Positions 8,825-17,202 of a stretch of 64,000 nucleotides of DNA are shown one piece after another (position 1 is the first letter of the stretch; every line of letters starts with the position of its first letter). The stretch is from RUG11272 sp045226335 (GTDB taxonomy: Bacteria; Bacillota; Clostridia; Christensenellales; Aristaeellaceae). The notes below the pieces were generated by a model. It ran no database searches. It saw nothing but the letters and a program-made list of their open reading frames with translations, and had not been told where the DNA came from. The translations under genes and the position numbers were made by a program. The DNA lies in contig JBGVCH010000037.1 in assembly GCA_045226335.1 (NCBI GenBank), positions 49,347-113,346 on the forward strand. The letters run 5' to 3'.

Positions 8825-9466
8825 TCACGGATCCATGAAATCCAGCTCCGGCCGGTCCCCTTCCCGGGGCGGCTGTTCGTCGAAGCGGTGATCTCGGAAG
8901 TAGTATTCGTCGTCCCGCTCGCCGATCTCCCGGTACACGCGGCAGGGGGCGCCGAAGGCCACCACGCCGGCGGGGATGTCCCGCGTCACAATGCTGCCCG
9001 CGCCGATGACGCTGTCGTCGCCGATGGTGACCCCGGGCAGGATCACGGCGTTGGCGCCGATCCAGACGTTGCTGCCGATGCGGATGGGGAAGGAATACAT
9101 CCCGTCCCGCCGGTGCTTCGGGCTGACAGGGTGGCCCGTGGTGCAGACGGTGACGTTGGGCCCGAACAGGGTGTGGTCCCCGATCTCGATCTTCCAGTCG
9201 TCGATGAAGGTGGTGCCCTGGTTGAAGTAGCAGCCCTCACCGATGAAGATATGCCTGCCGACGGTGAACTTCAGGGGCGGCACGATCCAGACGTTCTTCC
9301 CGCAGGCGCCGAACATCTCCGCGTTCATCTCCATGCGCTCCCGGTTGGCCTCCGGCGGCAGGGCGTTGAACCTCGCCGCCAACTCCCGGGCCCGGGCCTG
9401 CATGGCCATGTTCTCCTCATCGTCCAGCCATATGCAGCCGGCCTTCATTCTCTCCTGCTCCGTCAC
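8825..9466 (-). CDS. Maltose/galactoside-type O-acetyltransferase (LacA/Maa family)
   Basis: About 213 residues, the usual length for hexapeptide-repeat sugar O-acetyltransferases that move acetyl from acetyl-CoA to a sugar hydroxyl. The N-terminal Mac-type helix region (ERMKAGCIWLDDEEN) is followed by left-handed beta-helix repeats, the catalytic-loop histidine in TTGHPVSPKHR, and the typical end IPAGVVAFGAPCRV. The start is GTG 9466, read from AGGAGG nine bases upstream; no ATG there has a binding site. It is transcribed from its own promoter at 9506-9534 toward the LRR gene. Confidence 0.9.
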   Translation of the reverse strand: MTEQERMKAGCIWLDDEENMAMQARARELAARFNALPPEANRERMEMNAEMFGACGKNVWIVPPLKFTVGRHIFIGEGCYFNQGTTFIDDWKIEIGDHTLFGPNVTVCTTGHPVSPKHRRDGMYSFPIRIGSNVWIGANAVILPGVTIGDDSVIGAGSIVTRDIPAGVVAFGAPCRVYREIGERDDEYYFRDHRFDEQPPREGDRPELDFMDP

Positions 9467-9505
9467 AGGCGCCGCCCTCCTTTTTTCCTCACAGCCGATG
9501 GGCCC

Positions 9506-9534
9506 ATTATACCGTTTTGGCCGCGATTCCGCAA
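9506..9534 (-). promoter_or_regulatory. Promoter of the acetyltransferase gene
   Basis: TTGCGG (minus strand, 9529-9534) and TATAAT (9506-9511) are separated by 17 bases. They are 40 bases upstream of the GTG start. Confidence 0.65.
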
Positions 9535-9591
9535 CGGCCGCCGACGGTTTTTTGTCCCATGCCCCGGGACGATGCCCGCCGACACGGTTTA

Positions 9592-9823
9592 CGCATGAAT
9601 AAAGATTCTGTGAATGGAATCTCAACGGGATGCTTCGCGTCAGCCTGATGGACGACCTCATCCACTGCTGCGGCGGTCCCCCTTCCCCTAAAGGGGAAGG
9701 TAAGGGTAATTAAGTAGCCAAAAGCCTTCCCCTTCAGGGGAAGGTAGCCTGCGCACATGAACTTTCACATGACAGCTTTGCTTGCTTGCGCAGGCCGGAT
9801 GAGGTTATTGCGGCGGTTGCTAT
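9592..9823. mobile_element. 232-bp repeat element, copy lacking its right end
   Basis: This block has exactly the same length as 35605-35836 and differs at only scattered bases. It starts CGCATGAA, contains CCCTAAAGGGGAAGG and CCCCTTCAGGGGAAGG palindromes, and ends GGCGGTTGCTAT. The copy at 35.6 kb continues into an inverted TTCATGCG end; here the element is followed at once by a broken DUF6273 reading frame, so the right end is missing. Confidence 0.8.
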
Positions 9824-9825
9824 AT

Positions 9826-10169
9826 ATATCTGGGATAGTAACGGCGGAAAGAATACGCAGGACAAGATTTTTCTGCTAAGCTACGCTGAAGTGAAGGTGT
9901 ATCTGGGTGAGGAAGCATTAAGCAGAAGCGACATCAGATTGTTTGCAGTACCGACAGACTATGCGATTGGAAAAGGCGTGTGGCGAACTGTAGAAACCTT
10001 TTACTCCGATATTGAATACTATTCGTCCTGGTGGCTTCGCTCGCCAGGCGTCAGGCAAAATACGGCAGCGATTATCGACCGTTGGCTCGCCTGTTGTGAT
10101 GTAAACGATGACACTTCTACAGTTGTCCGCCCCGCCCTCTGGCTGGACCTGGACGCCGATATCTTCTGA
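9826..10169 (+). pseudogene. C-terminal fragment of a DUF6273 protein
   Basis: The frame gives about 110 residues ending at a TGA. They include KIFLLSYAE, a WWLRSPG motif and TVVRPALWLDL, in the order found at the C terminus of DUF6273 proteins of Clostridia. No start codon with a binding site exists, and the upstream part is replaced by the 232-bp element. It is therefore a remnant whose 5' part was lost or displaced. The family is recognised by motif memory only. Confidence 0.65.
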
Positions 10170-10271
10170 TCCGCAGCCATCAGCACTTCACTTGAAGTCT
10201 GACGATGGCAAACTGCACTGAAAAAGAGCCTGCTTCGGCATTTTCTCCCCCATCACAGGTACATAAAATTC

Positions 10272-10314
10272 ATCCCCCGGAACGCCTTGAAATCTCAGAA
10301 GCGCTCCGGGGGAT
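10272..10314 (-). terminator. Terminator after the SpaA/FctA-like gene
   Basis: ATCCCCCGGAACGC (10272-10285) pairs with GCGCTCCGGGGGAT (10301-10314). On the minus strand AATTTTATG follows. It begins five bases past the stop of the surface protein gene. Confidence 0.7.
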
Positions 10315-10318
10315 CGGT

Positions 10319-13300
10319 TTATGGTTCGCCGTCGTACGGGTCGCAGCGGGTCTCCGTCTTCAGCTGGTTTCCGTCGACGTACAGTTTGACCTGCACAAGG
10401 AACTGGGATCGGTCATACCTGACCCCGTTCCAGACATCGCCTTCAACGCCCTCCGGGAATTCTTCCCTGACGACGTAACAGAAGTGCGCGCACCGGTTTT
10501 CGTCGACGAGCCCCTTCTGTTCCGCGGCCAGGAAATCGTCGTATGTGTAGGACAGCGTGAAGCTGAAATGCCCCTCCGCGTCATTCCGGACGGTCATGGA
10601 TCCGTCAAACCCGCCGGGATACCCCTCGCCCCAGGCGGCCTCGGCGCTTTCCTCCGGGGTCAGGGTGAAGGCGAACTCCTGGTCTTCCAGCTTTTTCCCG
10701 ATCAGCATCTTGGTTCCGCGGAGGACGGTCTCCGCCGGCAGCACCGCCGGCCTGTTGACCACCGTGACCGTATCGTTGTTGAGGTAGTTATACGGCGCGG
10801 AGTAGGAGGGGATATCGCTGATGCCGAACTCATAGATCGTGTTGGTTTTCTGGTACCCCTCCGGCGCCTCGATCTCCTTGACCCTGTACCGCCATCCGTA
10901 GGATTCGGACCCGTCGGAGCCAAACTGTTCATTTCCGTCGTCATCATGGAAAGAATAGGGGCGCAGGCTTTGCTCCTCCGTTCCGCCCTCGTGGCTGACG
11001 GCCTGGATCAGGTAGAGGCCGGTGATTCCGTCCGTCGTGAACTCGCCGATCTTGGTCCATTCGGGATCGGGGAGGTCGTTCCCGTCCGCGTCTTTCACCC
11101 GGGCCTCGTAGAGCTCGAAGGTCGCCGCGAGGCCCTGATTCATGTTGCCCTGGGCATACTTCATGATGTACATGCTGTACGTCCGGTAGGAGCCGGATCC
11201 GCCGGATTCCGTGGAAGACGTGCCGCTGATCCCCGCCGTGTATCCCAGCAGTTCCGCCTTGTTGAACCAATGGATGTCGTGGAGGCCGACCAGCCGCGCG
11301 GTGTACGTGATCGTGTAGGGCGTCTCGTTGTGAAGCGTCATGATGATGCTGTTGCCGGAGCGGTTCAGGATATCGCCCTCCTTCTTCGGCTCGATCACGA
11401 TGGACGTGTAATCGAAGCTCAGGTTGGTGAGCGTGTCCGTCACCGTGATGGTATCCTCGTCGCCGATCTTCAGGCCCTCCTCGTTCACGGTGATCCGGAA
11501 CTGGAGATCGTGGGTGCCGGTGCCGCTGTTGTCCCCCTCCCATACCAGCTCCTTGTCGAGGGCGTTGATGGAGTACTCGGTGACAATGGTGTTGCTGCCG
11601 AACTGGTCGTTCCCGACGGAGTTGAACAGCTCCACCTTGAGCCCGTCGGCGTGGAGGGCCTCCTCCTTCATCCTGGCCAGCGTCGCCGCGTCCTTGATCT
11701 GCAGGGCATACACGATGGCGTAGTAGGGATAATAGGAGGACGCGTTCATCGGAAGATCATTCTTGTTGAGTTTGAACACGAGCTCTCCCTCGGAAGAGGA
11801 CGCGTCCACCACGTAAGGGCCTCTGGACACCAGCCCGTACTTGTTCCACTGGGTGTTGCCGTAGACGTGGCCGTTGGGCGTGTTGACGTTGTATCCGTCG
11901 TTTGTCTGGTATGTTTCGTGGAAAGCCAGGTAGTCGGCATCATACTCGTCGGTGATGGTCAGAAAGCCGTTCGAATCAAACGCGCCATCGTTGACGCCCG
12001 TCAGGATGACCTTGTACACGTAGATCGGCAAGGCCGGATCCGTGCTCGTCGAATAGATGCCGTCCAGGATCTTCTCCACGTCATAGCCCGTCGTGTTGTA
12101 GCTCACCGAACCGGTGACGTTGATGTCCTGCCCGTTCACGCGGACGATGGCGTTGTTCACGTGCGTTCTGGCCCGGCTCAGGGATTCCGCGAATTCCAGC
12201 CAGTCGTGGTCGGCCACGGTGGTCAGGTAGACATGGATGGTCCTGGTCGCGCCGGTCCCGGTCAGGCCGGGTTCCCCGTTGTTCTTCGTAAAGGTGATCG
12301 CAACCTGATGGTCCTGGGAAGACGCGTCCACGGAAAACGCCTCGCCCGCCAGCAGATCGCCCGCCGCCACGCGGGCCGAGCCGGGTTTATACGTGTCCCA
12401 GAACCATCGGTTCTGCGTGTAGTCCAGAAAGCCCGGCATGGTGTCGAGGACGACCGCGCTGTCCAGGCCGGTCGTGGGGACGGTGAACGTGATCTCCCAT
12501 TCCGTCTCCGCTTGCCGGTTAAGGGCGTCGACGGTGGATTCGACCACCGTTTTCTCCGCTTCCACTTCCTCGCCGGTGGTTTCGATGTTCAGCGCGCCCG
12601 AGTCCGTGTCATACTCGTTATGCACGGTATTGGCCACGGTGGTCGTCTTCAGGAACTCGTCGGAATCCACTTCGGTCTCGTAAGTGATCACATATTTGTA
12701 TTCGTTCTCCGCGTCCGAAGCGGGAATGGTGTAGGACCAGGTGCTTCCGCCGCTGCCGTCGCTGAGCCCGTTCGTTCCCCATTGCACATCGTTGGCCCCG
12801 GCCGTTGTACCGTCCTTCCGGAATCTCTCGATGTGGATGCCGTTTCCGGAATACCGCATGAACGCCCGGGACGCGGCGTCGATGGTGTCCGTCACGGTGC
12901 TCCCGGCGATGGAGATGTTGGCGTCCTCGTTCAGGACAATGGTCCAGGTGACGTACGTTTTTCCGTCCCGCACGGTTTGGGAAGAAACGGTCTTGCTGTT
13001 GGTGGACAGCGTGATCCTGTTCTCGAAATCCCGCTCGTCAATCTCGACGCTTTCACCCGGCGGGTCCTCCCGGCTGTTGATCCGGACCGCGTTCCCGGTT
13101 TCCTCGACGGTCCCGTATCGGCCGTTTCCGGTGAGGGTCAGGCCATCCAGGTTGACATCGGCGTAGTATTCGATCGTCACGATTTCCCCGTGAACCATGG
13201 AAGGGAGGGTCAGGCCGAAGGTCTCGCCCGCCCGCGTATCCACGTTGTACTGGACAGGGCTGTTGATATTGGACGAAACCACGACGCTGTCGGGGTCCAG

Positions 13301-14035
13301 CGTCAGCGCCGTTCCGCTGATGATGTCGCCGATGTGGATGTCCGTGTTGTTTCCCTTGGAGCGGGCCTGAACGGTATACTTGACCTTGTTGAGGGTCCCG
13401 TCGTATTCGCCGACCTTCTGAACGCTGACCTCCCGCGTATTGTCGATGATGAACGACCCGGTCACTTCCTCGCTGAAGGAGATCACTCCTTCGCTGAGCT
13501 GGCCCGTGACGTGAAGGTTGAACTGGACATCCTCGGAGAGCAAGTAATACTGGTACCCCGGGCTGGTCTGGTCCACCGTGACGGTCAGGGTGCCTCCGCT
13601 GACGACATAGTTGAGCAGAACTCTCCCGCCGTCGCCTGTCATCTCGATGGTTCCGGCCGTGTATTCCGGCGTGAACCCGGCGGGGAACTGGTAGGTCAGC
13701 GGACCGTTGTTCGGGTCGTCGAACTGCAGCCCGTTGATTTTCTCGCTGAAATTCAGCTGGATCGTATACGGCACCCCGTCGAGAATGACGTACTGACCCT
13801 GGGCGTTCATCTCCGCGCCGGCGATGACAATACTGTCCAGAAAATCGGCCAGATTGCTGCTGTGCCCTTCGCCGCTTCGCGTCAGGCCGTCCAGGCGCAG
13901 CCAGTCGCTGTAGACCGGACCCGCCGCGTCGGTGTCGCCCTCGCCCTCGTTTGCGCCCGTGCTCACGTTGAGCATCAGGAGCGCCAGGAGCAGGAGCAGG
14001 GCCAGGGCCCGGCGTAACTTCTCTCTGTTTCTCAT
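10319..14035 (-). CDS. Large secreted surface protein with SpaA/isopeptide-type repeats and a FctA-like C-terminal domain
   Basis: 1238 residues. The N terminus (MRNREKLRRALALLLLLALL) is a signal peptide. Several beta-sandwich blocks follow, including conserved-repeat segments (EITFTVPTTGLDSAVVLDTMP, about 525), a SpaA-type domain (about 990-1100: LAATFELYEARVKDADGN, IEAPEGYQ) and a Spy0128/FctA-like domain from about 1115. Such domains form internal isopeptide bonds in pilins and adhesins. The frame stops with YDGEP where a FctA domain should continue. There is no LPxTG motif, membrane helix or sortase gene nearby, so the protein is either released or truncated. It follows the Glu/Pro-rich gene by 55 bases and probably shares its promoter. 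Confidence 0.8.
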   Translation of the reverse strand: MRNREKLRRALALLLLLALLMLNVSTGANEGEGDTDAAGPVYSDWLRLDGLTRSGEGHSSNLADFLDSIVIAGAEMNAQGQYVILDGVPYTIQLNFSEKINGLQFDDPNNGPLTYQFPAGFTPEYTAGTIEMTGDGGRVLLNYVVSGGTLTVTVDQTSPGYQYYLLSEDVQFNLHVTGQLSEGVISFSEEVTGSFIIDNTREVSVQKVGEYDGTLNKVKYTVQARSKGNNTDIHIGDIISGTALTLDPDSVVVSSNINSPVQYNVDTRAGETFGLTLPSMVHGEIVTIEYYADVNLDGLTLTGNGRYGTVEETGNAVRINSREDPPGESVEIDERDFENRITLSTNSKTVSSQTVRDGKTYVTWTIVLNEDANISIAGSTVTDTIDAASRAFMRYSGNGIHIERFRKDGTTAGANDVQWGTNGLSDGSGGSTWSYTIPASDAENEYKYVITYETEVDSDEFLKTTTVANTVHNEYDTDSGALNIETTGEEVEAEKTVVESTVDALNRQAETEWEITFTVPTTGLDSAVVLDTMPGFLDYTQNRWFWDTYKPGSARVAAGDLLAGEAFSVDASSQDHQVAITFTKNNGEPGLTGTGATRTIHVYLTTVADHDWLEFAESLSRARTHVNNAIVRVNGQDINVTGSVSYNTTGYDVEKILDGIYSTSTDPALPIYVYKVILTGVNDGAFDSNGFLTITDEYDADYLAFHETYQTNDGYNVNTPNGHVYGNTQWNKYGLVSRGPYVVDASSSEGELVFKLNKNDLPMNASSYYPYYAIVYALQIKDAATLARMKEEALHADGLKVELFNSVGNDQFGSNTIVTEYSINALDKELVWEGDNSGTGTHDLQFRITVNEEGLKIGDEDTITVTDTLTNLSFDYTSIVIEPKKEGDILNRSGNSIIMTLHNETPYTITYTARLVGLHDIHWFNKAELLGYTAGISGTSSTESGGSGSYRTYSMYIMKYAQGNMNQGLAATFELYEARVKDADGNDLPDPEWTKIGEFTTDGITGLYLIQAVSHEGGTEEQSLRPYSFHDDDGNEQFGSDGSESYGWRYRVKEIEAPEGYQKTNTIYEFGISDIPSYSAPYNYLNNDTVTVVNRPAVLPAETVLRGTKMLIGKKLEDQEFAFTLTPEESAEAAWGEGYPGGFDGSMTVRNDAEGHFSFTLSYTYDDFLAAEQKGLVDENRCAHFCYVVREEFPEGVEGDVWNGVRYDRSQFLVQVKLYVDGNQLKTETRCDPYDGEP

Positions 14036-14090
14036 AGGCGATTCTGCCTTTCGTGTGTCGCCGAGTCGTGAACGGCGGGCCGGGGCGGGT

Positions 14091-15293
14091 TCACTCCAGA
14101 TACGCGCGCCACCAGTACGTGCAGTTCACCTCGTCCAGGAGGAAGTCGAATTCGGCGCCTTCCGCTCCCTCCACGCTGCAGATGGTCACCCCGCCGTCCG
14201 CGGAGTACTGCCACCGGATGGTCCCCTGATAGTCCGGATCGGACACCACGGCCGTCAGGACGATCCTTGCGCCCGGCCGGAAGCCCTCCTCGCAAGAAAC
14301 CAGCACGTGAACGGTCAGCGGCTCGGCTGCCGATGCAGCGGGATCCGGGTCGCCCGGCTCCTCCGGGATTTCCTCCAGCGGGGCGCCGGCCTCCGACGCT
14401 TCAACGCTCTCCATCGTGACATCAACCGCTTCGGCGATTTCCTCTGCTGCGGCATCGGCTTCGGCGCTTTCTGCCATGAAGGCCAATGCTGCGGGAAGCT
14501 CCGCCTCGAGGGATCCGACCTCCGCCGGGGCCTCCTCCGAGGCGCATCCGGGGACCGTCTCAACCGCCGGGGCTTCCTCCGAGGCCGTGTCCGGCTGCGG
14601 CTCGGCTTCCGGCGCTTCCGTTACCGGAACGGAAAAGCACAGGGAGACAAGCCCCTGCCGGTCTTCCCGGAGGGACTCGACCGCGACGCTGTACGCGCCC
14701 TTCTCCAGGGCCAGGGCCTCCCGGACGGCGAAAAGCCCGTTCTGCCCGGCAGCCCCGGACTGCCAGGCGCGGGTCAGGCCGCTCTCCAGCGCGGTGATCG
14801 TGATCTTCACCGCGGCGCCGTCGGCCTCCAGCAGCAGATCCGTCCTGCGGTCCAGCGTCAGGCGGTACAGCCTGCTCTCCGAGAGGGATACTTCGCAGAC
14901 CGTGCCCACAGCAAGGGTCCCGTCCCAGCGCACCATTTCTTCCGGGTCCTTTTTCTCTTCGCCGGGACCTTCTTCCGGGGCCGGGTCACTGTCGGACGGC
15001 AGGCCCGGAAGTGGATCCTCCGCCACAGGCTCGGCCTTTTCGGGGGACGTTTCCCCGGCCGGCGCCGGGTCGCTGTCGGAGGGCAGGTCCGGAAGCGGCT
15101 CTTCCGGCATGGGCTCGGGCTCCGCGGGCGTTTCGTCAATGATGGCCTCCCCCGCAATGGGATCGTCGACCGGGGCGGGATCTTCCATGTCTTCTCCCGT
15201 TGCCGCGCCCAGCAGACCCAGCAGGACGGCCAGCAGAACGCAAAACGCTTTCAGGGCTTTCCCGAAGCGATATTTCTTTCTCTGATTCATCAT
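14091..15293 (-). CDS. Secreted Glu/Pro/Ala-rich protein with a C-terminal Ig-like segment
   Basis: About 400 residues and not recognised as a named family. Visible are a signal peptide (to about residue 33), an acidic proline-rich stretch with the unit LPSDSDPAP twice, a compact beta domain around 120-230 (GTVCEVSLSESRLYRL), a second low-complexity stretch, and a C-terminal Ig-like segment with GTIRWQYSADGG and NCTYWWRAYLE. The start at 15293 gives a 7-base spacing from AAAGGG; ATG 15299 is too close to it. It is first in a two-gene unit with the large SpaA/FctA-like protein, so the two may act together at the cell surface. Confidence 0.7.
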   Translation of the reverse strand: MMNQRKKYRFGKALKAFCVLLAVLLGLLGAATGEDMEDPAPVDDPIAGEAIIDETPAEPEPMPEEPLPDLPSDSDPAPAGETSPEKAEPVAEDPLPGLPSDSDPAPEEGPGEEKKDPEEMVRWDGTLAVGTVCEVSLSESRLYRLTLDRRTDLLLEADGAAVKITITALESGLTRAWQSGAAGQNGLFAVREALALEKGAYSVAVESLREDRQGLVSLCFSVPVTEAPEAEPQPDTASEEAPAVETVPGCASEEAPAEVGSLEAELPAALAFMAESAEADAAAEEIAEAVDVTMESVEASEAGAPLEEIPEEPGDPDPAASAAEPLTVHVLVSCEEGFRPGARIVLTAVVSDPDYQGTIRWQYSADGGVTICSVEGAEGAEFDFLLDEVNCTYWWRAYLE

Positions 15294-15358
15294 CGTCATA
15301 CCCTTTCACGGTCCGTTGGCATGGCCAGCCGGGAAACCGGTATACTTCAAGTACTATC

Positions 15359-15386
15359 ATTCTACCAGAAAATGGAACGATGTCAA
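15359..15386 (-). promoter_or_regulatory. Promoter of the two-gene surface-protein unit
   Basis: TTGACA (minus strand, 15381-15386) and TAGAAT (15359-15364) are separated by 16 bases, 66 bases before the start codon. Confidence 0.7.
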
Positions 15387-15437
15387 CTGTTTTCGGCAAT
15401 CTCGCGGGCGCGTACGGTGGAAAAAGACGCCGGACTG

Positions 15438-15446
15438 TGGTATAAT
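15438..15446 (+). promoter_or_regulatory. Extended -10 promoter of the phytase operon
   Basis: TGGTATAAT is an extended -10 element (TATAAT at 15441-15446), 54 bases before the ATG. No good -35 box is seen, as is usual for extended -10 promoters. It is divergent from the promoter at 15359-15386. Confidence 0.6.
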
Positions 15447-15499
15447 GGCGTCGGACCTCATCGCACCATAACAGGTCTGCCAGAGGAGAGAACAGCGAG

Positions 15500-16498
15500 A
15501 TGAAGAGATTTTTCGCCGGAATCCTGGTTCTTTGCTGCCTGTTCACGGCCGCGCAGGCTTTTGCGGATGTGTTCATCCGCATTGACCGGGACGATCCGGA
15601 GGCCTGGAAGAACGATCTGGACAATGTCCGCTTTCTGCCGGAGGAGGGCATGTCCGGCAGCGCGCAGTTTTCCGCGGAGCAGTTCCGCGCCTTGGCCGCG
15701 CAGCTGAGAGAGCGGTCCCGGGAGGTGTGGATCGTTGACTGCCGGATCGAAAGCCACGGCCTCGCCAACGGCATCGCCATCTCCTGGTGCGGAGAAAACA
15801 ACGGCGCCAACATCGGCAGATCCGCGGAGGAAATCGAAGCGGAGGAAGAAGCCCTGTCCACGCTGGTCGGCACAGCCGTCACGGTGTATACGTCCGTGAA
15901 CGACCAGCCGGCGGAGGGCTTTGACCTGTCCGTCGAAACGTGGGAAACGGAGCGCGGGCTTGTTCAGAGCGAGGGCTTCCGCTACCTGCGCCTGGCCTGC
16001 CCCGATCATTGCTGGCCGCCGGCCGACGTGATCGACGCGTTCATCGCGTTTGCGAACGGCCTGGACGACGAAGCCTGGCTCCATTTCCACTGTCAGGCCG
16101 GCTCCGGGCGGACCGGGGCGTTCATGACCATCTACGAGATGATGCGGAAACCGGACACGCCGGTGGAAGAAATCCTGCGGCACCAGGCCGACACGGGCAG
16201 CGGCAACCTGGTGGACAGGGCCGCTCCGGAGAAGAGCCCCGCCCAGAAAGAGCGGTGCGTCCTGGCCAGAGCCGCCGCGCTCTACATCCGGGAGAATCAC
16301 GGGTCGGGCTATGCGCTGAAGTGGAGCGACTGGCTGGAAGCGCACTCCCGGACGGTGACCATGGCGTTGGGCGACAAGCTTGAAGGCGAGGGCTTCAGTT
16401 CCGATCCCCTCGTCGTGAGCGATTCCCTTGAGGCTGTGGGCACCGGTTCAGCCACGGTGCTGGCGGGGGAACAGGTGCTTTGGATCACGGTGGAGTAA
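15500..16498 (+). CDS. Secreted PTP-like (cysteine) phytase / inositol-phosphate phosphatase
   Basis: 332 residues with a signal peptide (1-22). The P-loop HFHCQAGSGRTG carries His197, Cys198 and Arg204 of the HCxxGxxR(T/S) signature, and CPDHCWP at about 167-173 supplies the general-acid aspartate. The spacing and the HC-AG-GRT form match PTP-like myo-inositol phosphatases known from rumen and gut anaerobes. These act by a cysteinyl-phosphate intermediate and release phosphate from phytate outside the cell. GAGGAG precedes the ATG. Two membrane-protein genes follow on the same strand (29-base gap), suggesting one operon. A secreted protein tyrosine phosphatase is the alternative. Confidence 0.85.
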   Translation: MKRFFAGILVLCCLFTAAQAFADVFIRIDRDDPEAWKNDLDNVRFLPEEGMSGSAQFSAEQFRALAAQLRERSREVWIVDCRIESHGLANGIAISWCGENNGANIGRSAEEIEAEEEALSTLVGTAVTVYTSVNDQPAEGFDLSVETWETERGLVQSEGFRYLRLACPDHCWPPADVIDAFIAFANGLDDEAWLHFHCQAGSGRTGAFMTIYEMMRKPDTPVEEILRHQADTGSGNLVDRAAPEKSPAQKERCVLARAAALYIRENHGSGYALKWSDWLEAHSRTVTMALGDKLEGEGFSSDPLVVSDSLEAVGTGSATVLAGEQVLWITVE

Positions 16499-16527
16499 GA
16501 TCAATGCGAACAGGAAGTTGAAGAGAT

Positions 16528-17202
16528 ATGCAGGACAAAAACACAATGAGGGAAAACAGGCTCGAAAAAGTCTTCCTGAGCGAACGCTTCATGGCGGCGG
16601 TCTGGGTCTTCATGACGACCGCGGGCCTGGTTTCGCTGGTTTTCTCCGTGAAGGAGCAGGATTCCTTCGAGACCTTCTCCTCCCTGGTCAAGCTGGTCAC
16701 GGCGTCGACCATGTTCCTGGCTTTCCGGTCCTTCAAATGGGACGCGGCCAAGGGCCTCATGGGCGGTGTGCTGTTCTGCCTGCTGTACCAGGACGCGCAC
16801 CTCGCGCTGGGAAGGCTCTGGGTGGAGCAGAATTTCGACGCCTATCTGGCGGCCGGCGTGCAGGGAAGCCTGTTCCTGGCCGGGGCCGGCATGAATCTCC
16901 TGATGACCGCCATCATCACGGCAAACCATTTCTTCATCAACTACTCGACGCACGGCAATCCGAAGAACGTCATCCTGAACCGCATCGCGCTGGTTTTCAA
17001 GCTGGCCGTGTGCATCCTGCTGATGGTCACCAACAGCCTGCTCGGGTTCTCCTCCGTTCTGCGCTGGACACATTCCCTGCGGGATCTGACGGACATCGCC
17101 CTGCTGGTGCTGGTCGCCTGCCTGGAAGCGCAGTTCGATTCCTTCAACGCGCTCCGCCAGGAGCTGAGAAGGCTGAAGCAGGAGAGGAGGGCGGGAAAAT
17201 GA
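16528..17202 (+). CDS. Multi-pass membrane protein of unknown function
   Basis: 224 residues, not recognised. About five hydrophobic helices are visible (around residues 23-42, 52-68, 77-97, 107-128 and 152-172). A charged C-terminal tail (ELRRLKQERRAGK) should lie inside the cell. The gene follows the phytase gene by 29 bases, and its stop overlaps the next start (ATGA), so translation of the next gene is probably coupled. The ATG has only a weak AGAGAT site upstream. Confidence 0.7.
   Translation: MQDKNTMRENRLEKVFLSERFMAAVWVFMTTAGLVSLVFSVKEQDSFETFSSLVKLVTASTMFLAFRSFKWDAAKGLMGGVLFCLLYQDAHLALGRLWVEQNFDAYLAAGVQGSLFLAGAGMNLLMTAIITANHFFINYSTHGNPKNVILNRIALVFKLAVCILLMVTNSLLGFSSVLRWTHSLRDLTDIALLVLVACLEAQFDSFNALRQELRRLKQERRAGK

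Noticed and set aside
10170..10271. Short frame starting ATGGCAAACTGCACTG at about 10205
   Set aside because: No binding site, and it runs into the terminator and the antisense of the surface protein gene.
10205..14017. Plus-strand open frame of 1270 codons
   Set aside because: It lies exactly opposite the SpaA/FctA-like gene, has Val/Gly/Arg-rich composition and no start context. It is an antisense shadow.
16428..17198. N-terminal extension of the third phytase-operon gene to 16428
   Set aside because: The extended frame overlaps the membrane protein gene in another frame. GGAGAGGAGGG and an ATGA junction define the start at 17199.
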